From contig LVLI01000033.1 in assembly GCA_001687465.1 (NCBI GenBank), positions 1 through 64,000 on the forward strand: DNA of 64,000 bases. Direction: 5' to 3'. Positions 21,525 to 31,053 of this stretch are shown piece after piece. Position numbers and translations under genes: made by a program. Source of the stretch: Halocafeteria seosinensis (lineage: Eukaryota; Sar; Bigyra; Bicosoecida). The notes beneath the pieces are model-generated. The model was not told the DNA's origin. It ran no database searches and saw only the letters and a program-made list of their open reading frames with translations. Positions within the stretch are counted from its first letter, which is position 1. Every line of letters begins with the position of its first letter.

Positions 21525-24500
21525 CTACACTTTTCTACTTTCTTTCCTGACGCTTCTGCGTGAAGTAACTGGACGGAGCACCTCGTTCAATCGATTTTCT
21601 ACGGTCTCGCGGGAGTGACTTCGCTCACGTCGACGAAGAGCACGTTGAGAATCTTGGGGTGATAAGTGAAAGCGGTCATTGTAGTGAAGAGATTTGCGCG
21701 TAACATTGCCAGACTGCAGTGCAGAAGTCTCCAGAATGGTTTCTCTCTTTCGAAAGTTTCTGCGCGTAGTTACCGGACGGAGCACTTCGTTCAACCGGTT
21801 TTCTACAGTCTCGCGGGAGTGGCTTCGCTCACGTTGAAGAAGAACACGTTGAGATTCCTGAGGTGTTATGTGAAAACCGTCATTGTAATGAAGCGATTTG
21901 CGGTGACCTTCGAGAGACTGACGTCCTCGAGATCCCTTGGTGGTTGTTCGTGTCCTACGTTCGGATAATGGGGGCGGAGTATGTGACTCCAGTCTTCGAT
22001 GTTTCCGTCTCCGTGCACATTTACCGGGACAGCGCGAGAGCAAAGGAATCCATATACGAGAATACAGGAACAAGACCGCACCGGGTACGAGGTAAATGCC
22101 CGAGCAAACAACCAAGATAAGAAACGCTACATTAAGCGAAATTGCCAAGATGAGAACTCCTCCTCCATCATTGGCAAATTGGTTACGCAGTCCTAAACGA
22201 TGAGTTCTGCCGAACGATATACTCCCTAGCCATACAGATCCGCACATAGTTACAATCTTGAATAATTCCACATAGTTCAAGACTGGCATCTTGTACGGTC
22301 TAAGAGAGTTCAGGAGTCCATACGATGCAGTTAGTATAGTAATTGTAAAAGCCATCTGCTCCAGTGCGTCGTCCATAAAAATAGCCACTAGTAACAATAG
22401 TACCTTCCTAGTCATGGCAACTGCAGGCCACAGGAATCCTTTCCGTTCCTTGCGATATCCCTCGATAACCTTGTTGAACTGTTTAGCCTGTGCTCCGAAC
22501 GTCTTCCGAGACTGCCTCCACAAGTAAGCGGACATCGCGAGAGGAAAGCCGACAACAAATAAAACCAGAGTAGTAGTACCTACGGCCATTAGCGTCTGCG
22601 ACTTGGTACTACCTGTCTTGATATGTAAATCGTTTTCATGTCGCCTCGCGGATTCAATTTCGTAAGGATAAATCCTTATAGCCTCCAGGGCTGCCGAAGT
22701 GACTCCCATATGGGCTACACCTAACAAGGTGACAAGCGACCTGAAGGCATTCTGCGTTACTAGCGAGAAACTAACTAGCCTTTCCCTTTGCAAAAAATGA
22801 ATACACCATAGAATCACCACCGAAATGAATGAAAGTACCCATGGAATTGACATACTGATAAGGGAAGCCTCAAAGAACCCAATGTCTGCTGTACAGCGAA
22901 CGGCGTCGGCTCGTGAAGGACTAAGCGTTGACCCTTCAAAAATGTTTGAGATCAATCCGTCACGGGAATCACCCAGCGGAGAGACTTGTAAGGAGAGGAT
23001 AACGGAAGCAATCTGCATATAGTCTAATACAAGTAGCGCAAGGAGTTGTAAGGCTTTCGGGTTTTCTGTGCTTTGTTCGTCAGCTGAAAGTATGCGTTGT
23101 CTTTGTGCACTAGTTTTGTTCCGTGAGTGCCACAATGGGTTGTCAAATTTCGATTCCATAACCGGCACAGAGGGAGCAGAGTATTGGGGATGAGAAATAC
23201 CTGGGGTCCGATCAACCGAAACAGACCTGCCACGAACGCGCAACTCTTCTTCCACATTCTTATCTCGTGAAGCAATGTGTTCAAACTGTGCAGTAAATCC
23301 TCGGTAGTGGCGGAATAGTATGATCGCTACGCCAGAGAAAACTCCCAGTACGAAAGTAAACGTTATAACTGTGTTCCTTGTTCTGTTATCGCAACCAAGA
23401 CAACGTCTGCTGGCTGATTGTACGTATCCTGGCTCGCATACAGCGCACAGAGGCCCAGAATATCCTCTATTGCAACTAACGCGAAAATTTTCAGGATCTA
23501 CTAAGCACGCTTCAGGAGCGGGGCATCGGAAAATATTTCTGACTTCGTCTCGCTCGTTAAACCGTCCTGACAGTGCACAAGTTTCGCACCAGTATCCTGG
23601 TTTCATTCGAAGCCTTCCTCCAAAGCATGTTGCGCCTACTTCGGGACACTTTAAACATTCAGTACGAGAATTGCTGGAGTAGAACCCGCTTGGGCAGTGC
23701 ACGCAGCTGGTTCGAATCGATGGCCTTGGGTTGAAAGTTCCTTCTTCGCAAGGGATACATTCTCCATCTCTTTTATAGAAACCAGCTTCACATAGACAGG
23801 AAGCACTAGGGCCATCGGGGATAGAATGGTTCATTTTGCAAAGCAGACCAGCCTCAAGGATTACAGGTGCCCCCCGAACGGATATGTTATTGACACGTAC
23901 GTCCAGCAAATGGGGCTCCATTTTTGATAAGCGTAACACAAACTCAAAAGATGAGGTCACTCTGCCCGTGCTAACGTGGCTGAAGAACTTTCGCCGTAGA
24001 GCAAAGGACGAGAGGCTAAGGGAGTTCGAAGTAAGCGCAATGTCGAGCAGACTTTCTTGTGTCCCTGGCTCATACCTGTCGACAAGTCTTGCAGTAGCTG
24101 GCGCCCTTCCAAAGTCATCAGCCAAATGAATGGAGATGTCGATAGGAACATCCGGAGTGTAGGGACCGCTTGACACAGTTAACGATGAGCGCGAAGAACT
24201 AGCTGTTCCTGGCAAGAACTCTAGGTGAATTGTCCGCGGAATTACCTCGCTTTCGCTCTTATCTTGTACAACTTTTAGACAGTAATGTAGAACCAACGTA
24301 CTCACCGAGAAGTCGACATTCCCGTCCTCCGTGACCACTATACGCGGGTTGGAAAGATATTCGATGGACAGGGATATCGGAGCGGCTTTACCTGCGTCTA
24401 CGTTAACCAGTGGAGCAACAGAGCGTATCCATGGAGGCACTCGTAGTACGCCGTTTTCCCTGAATGCCTTCAGCGAGTACGTTCGATTATGCCCGGGAGC

Positions 24501-27500
24501 TGACACTGCAAAATTATAAGGGACAAGTTGCACAGTTTTGCTGCCCATATTCAAAACACTTATTTGGACAACTTTGCGCTGGAGAGGCTTCAGCGTTATA
24601 TTGTCAGTAGATTGTTCGCAGATGAATATTGAAGAGACCACAAGGTGCACCGAAATCCATGCTGTATAGCCTTCGGTTCCACTGCTTACTACTGAGAAGG
24701 CGAATGGTGGGACAATGTTGCTCGTCGACCCGTCGACAGCGCTGGTCGCCAAGCGGATCCAATATCTGGAAGACTCACCAACATTTAGCGGCCACGACGT
24801 AAAATATACAGGCACTTGCACACTGTCGTTCGCCATAATACCCCCAGTTTCATATTCCATGGAAATAGAAAATGCGGTCTTGTTTGTATAGATTCGGGTA
24901 CCGTCTGCACTGTAAAATGTCGCTTTCCAGTTTAGGGAGAGCGTGCCTTCATTCCGCATAGTGATAGTTCTAAAAATCGGTATGTCTATACTTGGAGGAA
25001 TCCGGATGACAAAGTCTCCGGAATCAATGCCAAACGATGCTCCTCGAACATCTACAACCCCCATCACATCGAACCTTGCCTCCGCTCGTGAAATAAGATT
25101 GGATGCTCGCAGGTTAACGTTGAATTTAGTCGAACCCAGGGGGAGGCGACTTGGAGTGAACCTTAAATCTTGGAGTATCGCCCTGGAATGCTCTCCAATA
25201 ATTTGGGTGGGTCGTGCAACACTTAGAAAGCTACGAAAGCGCGAGGGTACCGACCATTGGAGAATATTCTCCCCATCTCCAAGGACTATGACAGACCGAT
25301 GGAGGGTGTCGTTGGTTCGCTTCTGTCGTCTGTTGACGACTATATGGAAAAACATGGGCTCCACGACCATTTCGTTTTGCCCCGGCAAGCTTGGCAATGG
25401 TCCACCATATTCGAATGGTAAGTAAACTGACAGTTCAGCGACCATTACGTCTCCATGGGCTAGAAACAACTTTAACGGGAGCAACAGTACGATATTCCTG
25501 AATGGATTAGCCATCATAAGGTGTGATTGAGTGTGCAATATGTCGCTCGCATCGGCCGATAGACGCAGACGAATGCCGTAGCTGAATACATGATATCCGT
25601 TGTCTCCTGTGCAAACACTTTCTTTGCTGATTATGTCTGTCTGAAGAGGAATAGGAAGGTCCAAACTAGACCCAGCAAAACTTCCTGAGCAACCGGAAAA
25701 AATGCTAGACTGTTCGAGCGTCTTCGGGATACCTTGTTCGCATGTAGTTACCAAGGTGACGTTTGAAACTTCAGGGACACAGGTGAGAGTATCAAAGCTT
25801 ACAATGTGAGAAAAATTGTACGCGCCACTTGCAGTCAAGGGAAATGATATTCGAACTTCCGGGAGAAATATAGGAGGGTGCTGCTGGCCTCGCGTCCGAC
25901 TACAGTTAGACTGCTGAGCTGGATGTGTCCTCGATACGGTTGTGCTTGAGAATGTTACTGTAGGGGAGTTCGTTCCGCTACTGGTCGGCGTCGAAGTGCT
26001 AGTGGTTTGAGGACTTCGTGAACTTGATGGGGACAAACTCGGTGTAAGTTTCAATGCTGTCGTACTACCGGGTGCGGTCACAATAGTCGTCGCTGTTGAT
26101 GTACTTGTAACGGTTGCTGATGAGGTCAACCTAGTTGTCGGTGATGTCGTACCGGTAACGGTTGCAGCCGAAGTACTGGTTGCTGCTGATGTGCTTGAAA
26201 CGGATGATGATGACGATTGACTCAATGTAGCTGTCGGTGATGCAGTACCACTAGCGGTTGCAGGCAGAGTGCGTTTGGCGGTTAATGTGTTTGAAACTGA
26301 GGATGATGGCGATGGGCTCAACGTAGCTGCCAGCCATATCGTACTGCTAGCGGTCGAAGTCGACGTGCTTTTTGCGGTTGATGTGCTTGAAACAGATGAT
26401 GATGACGATTGACTCAATGTAGCTGTCGGTGATGCAGTACCACTAGCGGTTGCAGGTAGAGTGCGTTTGGCGGTTAATGTGTTTGAAACTGAGGATGATG
26501 GCGATGGGCTCAACGTAGCTGCCAGCAATATCGTACTGCTAGCGGTCGAAGTCGACGTGCTTTCCGCGGTTGATGTGCTCGAAACTGATCCTGATGGGCT
26601 CCATGTAGCTCCCGGTGATGCTGTACCACTAACAGTTACGGTCGAAGTGCTAGTGGGGCTATACGTAGTTGACCCTGACGCCGAGGCATGTCGTGAGGAC
26701 GTAGGAGAGCCTGTGGCTGTTCCAGATACACTTGGGGTGCTGGTTGGGGTTGGGAGAGGTGGTAGTCCCTGGAATCGCAAAATAGGAAACACGGTTACCG
26801 AATTAACAGCCCAGATACCGTCATCCCAAACTCGTTCCCCCTCGATTTCGTACAGAGACTCACGAATTTCACCCACGTCATCGGAAGTCCCCTCTCTAAC
26901 AAGGTATGAACCTGGGTCTGACCCAATGATCTCTGCTTCAGTCCCCCGGAAGACTGAGTAGCGTACTACGACACTTCCCGTTGGAGGGAACCCATCTGGA
27001 TCGCGTAGTATGCTCCCAATGATACCACCACCATCATTCGACAAAACAACACCCGAGGAATATGTATTGGTTACTAAAACGGTTCCGGAAAACGGAGCTA
27101 CCAAATCCCCTGTGCTCCCGCCACATATCCCTCCGGCAAACTTTCCTCCAACGTCGCCAGTGCTGTAACAATCTGTTACATATACTTCGCCATTAAGTCT
27201 TCCTGCGCCGCCCCCTACAATGCCACCACTATTATCACCTAGAATATCGCCCAAACTGTAGCATTGAGTGATATTCACGATGCCCAACTGATGCCCAGGC
27301 TGGACACCCACAATCCCACCCGCCCACTGTGCTGTTGCCAATATGTCTCCCGTAGAATACGATTGAGTAATGTGCACATGNCCCTGTTCGTTACCAGCAA
27401 GGTTTCCAACTATGCCACCTGCCCACATTCCGAAAATAGTTCCAGTGAAGTAGCAGTTCGATATGCTCACGAAACCGGATTTATCGGCTGCATAAATGCC

Positions 27501-28718
27501 CACGATTCCCCCGCCTCCATATTCAACGATATCCCCAAGCGCAAACGAATTCGAAATACTGATATGTCCTTCTGTTCCACAAAATTGTCCACAAATGCCT
27601 CCAGCGTCCTGACCGATATTTCCTGAGGAGCTGCAAGAGTCTACTATAGCGTATTTTTGCCCTTGTTGCAGTATGAAACCACCAGATGTTGCCGTTTTCC
27701 CGCCTTTCACGTGCACGTTTTGAATAACGGGCGCCTCTTTGATGGATGTGACAGTCTCCTGGATTTGGAACAATCCTTTAAACTCGTCCAAGTCGGTCAG
27801 GTCAATGATGAATCCACCTCCGTCAAAAGTCTCACCTACTGAAAGAGAAATAAAAGCATCTCCACTCATTCTTTGATCCCATATCAGCGTCGGGCACGTG
27901 TTCCAGATTAACTTGTCGTCCACTGAATACTTAAAACATGCATCATTACCATCAATAATATCTGACCGCAAGTCTAGCGGGTCTGTTCCTGCAACCACCG
28001 GCACCCTTGAGCCACACATAAGCAACAATACAAAACTTAGGAGCATCATCATGGTTCCTGTCGTTGGCTGTTTGACAAGAAGACTGTAAGTCGGGAGAAT
28101 CCCCAGTCGAAGGGAATGGGCCATTACTCCAGCTGTTCCAGAAGCGCAAATCCTTCCCGGGGTAAAAATACACATGATATGGTTGTACCATGTTGCATAC
28201 AGCATAAACATGCATGCAGGGACAGAGAAGGCTGTTGCTGCTGCTACATTGCATAATTTTCTGAGAAACGACAAAACGTTCCCAGAGGCTGCCTCGGTTC
28301 CTGTCGCGCTGTATGTCCCATGGTCCCCTTCAGGACTACCATCCTTCTGTAACCGCATACTGCCTACCCATTGTGAGCCAACCATTGCCCTAGCGGTGCA
28401 CGTTATACTATAATCATGCCACGCTGCTTTCAGCTCTCTTCCACTTCCGGTTACGTCTTTCACAGCGTTCCTTCTCAGACCCGACAAGCGGTATGAGAGG
28501 CGCATTAAGCTATACTCACTCGTCCGCACGTAACTAGCGTCATCGAGATGCTCAATGGGGCCATATCGAGCTCCATTAGGTTTCTGACGTGTCTGTGGCC
28601 TGTATTCTGGAGGCTCATTCAACTCCCATACCGCCCGAATAAGTACCACCGCCACTATTATTCTATAGATCCAGACTATATGATATCCCTCAGGCTTGAT
28701 GGGAGAGCAGGGTATCAT
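21525..28718 (-). CDS. Giant GLUG-head multi-pass surface receptor
   Basis: One intronless frame of 2397 codons. Met 223 opens a clear signal peptide (MMMLLSFVLLLM); the first 220 residues contain further hydrophobic segments and may be untranslated or a real leader. Order: GLUG beta-helix head about 247-650, ending PILRFQ; Ser/Thr/Pro stalk about 655-930; a long beta-rich ectodomain about 930-1610, including an Ig-like ASH-type stretch (ITMRNEGTLSLNW); a Cys-rich GCC2/GCC3- or ephrin-receptor-like module about 1620-1780 (CEAG, CIPCEEG, GRLRMKPGYWCE); then about nine membrane segments from 1780. After the first membrane segment is the motif ESKFDNPLW; later segments include RKVLLLLVAIF and LRPYK...NYVELFK, resembling the membrane region of GCC2/GCC3 proteins of other protists. 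The basic tail has a duplicated motif (RSHSRETVENRLNEVLRPV twice, 68 residues apart). One N lies near 27381. A surface sensor or channel-like role is inferred. Confidence 0.85.
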   Translation of the reverse strand: MIPCSPIKPEGYHIVWIYRIIVAVVLIRAVWELNEPPEYRPQTRQKPNGARYGPIEHLDDASYVRTSEYSLMRLSYRLSGLRRNAVKDVTGSGRELKAAWHDYSITCTARAMVGSQWVGSMRLQKDGSPEGDHGTYSATGTEAASGNVLSFLRKLCNVAAATAFSVPACMFMLYATWYNHIMCIFTPGRICASGTAGVMAHSLRLGILPTYSLLVKQPTTGTMMMLLSFVLLLMCGSRVPVVAGTDPLDLRSDIIDGNDACFKYSVDDKLIWNTCPTLIWDQRMSGDAFISLSVGETFDGGGFIIDLTDLDEFKGLFQIQETVTSIKEAPVIQNVHVKGGKTATSGGFILQQGQKYAIVDSCSSSGNIGQDAGGICGQFCGTEGHISISNSFALGDIVEYGGGGIVGIYAADKSGFVSISNCYFTGTIFGMWAGGIVGNLAGNEQXHVHITQSYSTGDILATAQWAGGIVGVQPGHQLGIVNITQCYSLGDILGDNSGGIVGGGAGRLNGEVYVTDCYSTGDVGGKFAGGICGGSTGDLVAPFSGTVLVTNTYSSGVVLSNDGGGIIGSILRDPDGFPPTGSVVVRYSVFRGTEAEIIGSDPGSYLVREGTSDDVGEIRESLYEIEGERVWDDGIWAVNSVTVFPILRFQGLPPLPTPTSTPSVSGTATGSPTSSRHASASGSTTYSPTSTSTVTVSGTASPGATWSPSGSVSSTSTAESTSTSTASSTILLAATLSPSPSSSVSNTLTAKRTLPATASGTASPTATLSQSSSSSVSSTSTAKSTSTSTASSTIWLAATLSPSPSSSVSNTLTAKRTLPATASGTASPTATLSQSSSSSVSSTSAATSTSAATVTGTTSPTTRLTSSATVTSTSTATTIVTAPGSTTALKLTPSLSPSSSRSPQTTSTSTPTSSGTNSPTVTFSSTTVSRTHPAQQSNCSRTRGQQHPPIFLPEVRISFPLTASGAYNFSHIVSFDTLTCVPEVSNVTLVTTCEQGIPKTLEQSSIFSGCSGSFAGSSLDLPIPLQTDIISKESVCTGDNGYHVFSYGIRLRLSADASDILHTQSHLMMANPFRNIVLLLPLKLFLAHGDVMVAELSVYLPFEYGGPLPSLPGQNEMVVEPMFFHIVVNRRQKRTNDTLHRSVIVLGDGENILQWSVPSRFRSFLSVARPTQIIGEHSRAILQDLRFTPSRLPLGSTKFNVNLRASNLISRAEARFDVMGVVDVRGASFGIDSGDFVIRIPPSIDIPIFRTITMRNEGTLSLNWKATFYSADGTRIYTNKTAFSISMEYETGGIMANDSVQVPVYFTSWPLNVGESSRYWIRLATSAVDGSTSNIVPPFAFSVVSSGTEGYTAWISVHLVVSSIFICEQSTDNITLKPLQRKVVQISVLNMGSKTVQLVPYNFAVSAPGHNRTYSLKAFRENGVLRVPPWIRSVAPLVNVDAGKAAPISLSIEYLSNPRIVVTEDGNVDFSVSTLVLHYCLKVVQDKSESEVIPRTIHLEFLPGTASSSRSSLTVSSGPYTPDVPIDISIHLADDFGRAPATARLVDRYEPGTQESLLDIALTSNSLSLSSFALRRKFFSHVSTGRVTSSFEFVLRLSKMEPHLLDVRVNNISVRGAPVILEAGLLCKMNHSIPDGPSASCLCEAGFYKRDGECIPCEEGTFNPRPSIRTSCVHCPSGFYSSNSRTECLKCPEVGATCFGGRLRMKPGYWCETCALSGRFNERDEVRNIFRCPAPEACLVDPENFRVSCNRGYSGPLCAVCEPGYVQSASRRCLGCDNRTRNTVITFTFVLGVFSGVAIILFRHYRGFTAQFEHIASRDKNVEEELRVRGRSVSVDRTPGISHPQYSAPSVPVMESKFDNPLWHSRNKTSAQRQRILSADEQSTENPKALQLLALLVLDYMQIASVILSLQVSPLGDSRDGLISNIFEGSTLSPSRADAVRCTADIGFFEASLISMSIPWVLSFISVVILWCIHFLQRERLVSFSLVTQNAFRSLVTLLGVAHMGVTSAALEAIRIYPYEIESARRHENDLHIKTGSTKSQTLMAVGTTTLVLFVVGFPLAMSAYLWRQSRKTFGAQAKQFNKVIEGYRKERKGFLWPAVAMTRKVLLLLVAIFMDDALEQMAFTITILTASYGLLNSLRPYKMPVLNYVELFKIVTMCGSVWLGSISFGRTHRLGLRNQFANDGGGVLILAISLNVAFLILVVCSGIYLVPGAVLFLYSRIWIPLLSRCPGKCARRRKHRRLESHTPPPLSERRTRTTTKGSRGRQSLEGHRKSLHYNDGFHITPQESQRVLLQRERSHSRETVENRLNEVLRPVTTRRNFRKRETILETSALQSGNVTRKSLHYNDRFHLSPQDSQRALRRRERSHSRETVENRLNEVLRPVTSRRSVRKESRKV
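21561..21901 (-). repeat. 204-bp tail duplication in the giant receptor
   Basis: Two diverged copies (about 21561-21696 and 21767-21901) encode SLHYND.FH..PQ.SQR.L followed by RERSHSRETVENRLNEVLRP. Equivalent positions are 204 bp apart, a multiple of three, so the duplication keeps the frame. The paralogues at 31054 and 46326 have one copy of this motif. Confidence 0.8.
26185..26590 (-). repeat. 192-bp tandem repeat in the Ser/Thr stalk
   Basis: Just over two nearly identical copies of a 192-bp unit (64 residues, containing LAATLSPSPSSSVSNTLTAK). Equivalent positions 26221 and 26413 are 192 bp apart. Near identity means a recent in-frame duplication. Confidence 0.85.
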
Positions 28719-29365
28719 CGTAAAGGCCTCTTATCGTGTTGCAAGGGGACACTCCGGGACGGCTACCCGGGTTCAAGGACCACTCCACCCGCTTTCCTTC
28801 ATTAAATGCAGCTCTCTATCTCCATTCACCCACTCATCCTCCTCCAAATATAACAAGATGTCCTTATTGGAGGCATGCACATATGTAACAAGTGTTAAAA
28901 TCGCATTATCGGGTTTTCCTTTTGATGAATGGGGCGGATGGAAATGACCTTCTGGGCGCTCTATTCTACTGCCCGAAACATCGACCTGCCACTATTTGTA
29001 CAAGTAGCATAGTATGATTCGCTTTTGTCCGGACTATCTAACCAGACTCGTCTTTTAAGCGTCCCCCTGCGGCTAGGGAAGAAAAGGGTGCGGAACGGCG
29101 TTACAAGAGAAGTTCCCCGAGAACTACAGTATGGAGCCAATGCTACGGTATTGAAAAAATTAAGGATAGGATAGGAAACCAGTATGTGTGTCGGTACGTA
29201 CGTGTAGTCGGGGGTTAAGAGACCTGTTCTAGCGTATAAAGTGGTGTATGGAATTTGAGACACGTCACTTGGTCATTTGGTGTCTCACAATTCTGATAGA
29301 GGAAACCACATAAATTCTAGGCAAGGCGAACATACTATACAGCAAAGGATCAGAAAATGTGATCT
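28719..29365. other. Intergenic region, no gene seen
   Basis: Separates the giant receptor (start at 28718, minus) from the stop of the membrane-module pseudogene. It should hold the receptor's promoter, but no specific element was recognised. Confidence 0.4.
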
Positions 29366-31010
29366 CTAGCGTACCGCCTTTCGCGGCTGAACTGGACCGA
29401 GAGCATTGTTCAATCGGTTCTCGATTGCTGCCCTGCGCTGAAGCAACTCATGCACTGGAATCGCAGGGTTCTCCATACGATTCAAAGATCTCCTGCGAAT
29501 TGCGGCGCTTGTCGACTTTGTCTGTTTTGCGTAACTGAACTCTTCGCTTTATTATAATGGTTGACTCTGCACTTTGAAAGAAGAGGCAACAAGAGTATCG
29601 AATACAAGCAAATAACAGCTCCCGGCATAAGATAAAAACCCGCTCCTATCGCCGTTGCCAGGAGAGTCATATTGATACAGAGGACCAGAATCAGATGCCA
29701 ATTTTCGTCGGCGAATGAAGATACTTGTTGAGGATGATGACTCGTTCCACCGAAAAGAACCGTTCCTGCCCATACTGATCCAACACTGGCACACTACTTG
29801 AACAGCTCCACGTGGTTTACGATTGGAACCTGATAGGGTCTCATCGTATTCAATAAAATGTATGAAGCAAAAAGTATGATGGTAGCTACAATCATTTGTT
29901 CCAATGCATCCTCGATGAACACCGCAACAAGCACTAGCAGCACCTTTCTCAACATTGCGATTGGAGGCCATCAGAAGCCTGTCCTGCGCTTGTGATAACC
30001 ATCAGTTAAAGTGTCTTACTGTAGCGCCTGAGCTTTCGGCATTTTAATCCAGGGTCATAGCAGATAGATAGTGACTGCACCGGGAAATCCGACGACAAAG
30101 AGTACAACTGAAAGTATTTCCGACGCTCTTAACAATTGAGACCTAGCGCTTCCTACGTTGAGGTCAAATGCGTGCTCATGACACTTGACAGAGTCGATTG
30201 CATAAGGATAGAGCTTCATGGCCTCCAACGCCGCAGATGCTACACCAACATGGACTACACCCAAGAGTGTGACCAGCGACCGGAAAGCATTTTGCGTTAC
30301 CCAGCACAAAGGAGCCGAGTTTTTCTTCATGAAGTGTATAGTCCACAACATGGAGACCGAGAAAAGCGAGATTAATCACGGGAGGGACATTGTCACCATT
30401 GACGCTTCAAAAAATCCAATCTCTACGGCACAACGCACATGGTCCACTTCCGACGGGCTCAGGGTTAACGTGCAAAATCAAAAATGTTATGATAACTCTC
30501 CTTTTGTCGGTCTGGCGAAATCTTCAGTGAGAGAATAACAAGAGTCATTTGCATATAATCTAGTACAAGTGATATGAGAGGTTGTACTGCCTTTGGGTTA
30601 CCGGGACTCTCGGAATGGATACGAGTCACATTAGGTTGGGACTGGTTTTGTCCGATTACCAAACTTTGACTCCATCTAAATGACGAAGAATGCTCGTTTT
30701 GCGAGCCATTGTTTCACAGGCAAGTTGCTGAAAGCGACGGGTCTAAAGGAACCAGCGCACCGCTTCCGCAACTTTTCTTCTATCACTTTATCCTCGACGA
30801 AGATATTCTCAAATTGTTCGGCGAGACCTTTATAACGCCGATATAAGACCACAGTAATTCCACCTCCGAACAATAGTACCAAGTCAACGGCGACGAGGGT
30901 GTTCCACGCAATGTTCCAACACTCTAGACAGGCGCCGTGTGCTGATGGGACGTGTGTTCATTGACGTGTATTCTTAGGGCCGAAGATATACGGCCACACA
31001 TCGCGCATTG
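29366..31010 (-). pseudogene. Decayed copy of the receptor's multi-pass module
   Basis: Fragments in several frames follow the family order: a Cys-rich end near 31010-30930, a first membrane segment with YRRYKGLAEQFENIF (30880-30790), VLDYMQMTLVILSLKIS (about 30560), LVTLLGVVHVGVASAALEAM (about 30240), a membrane segment ending GFPGAVTIYLL (30060) and YLMPGAVICLYS (29640). The end AAIENRLNNALGPVQPRK stops with TAG at 29366-29368, the normal family C terminus. Frameshifts and stops break it throughout and the head, stalk and ectodomain are missing. It sits just downstream of the intact gene at 31054 in the same orientation, so it is likely a dead tandem copy. Confidence 0.85.
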
Positions 31011-31053
31011 CTTGCCTCCGACAACCATCACTCTAGGCTTTGATTGCAGGCGT

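Noticed and set aside
26461-26961. Plus-strand open frame opposite the 21525 receptor stalk
   Set aside because: Antisense shadow containing the mirrored 192-bp repeat.
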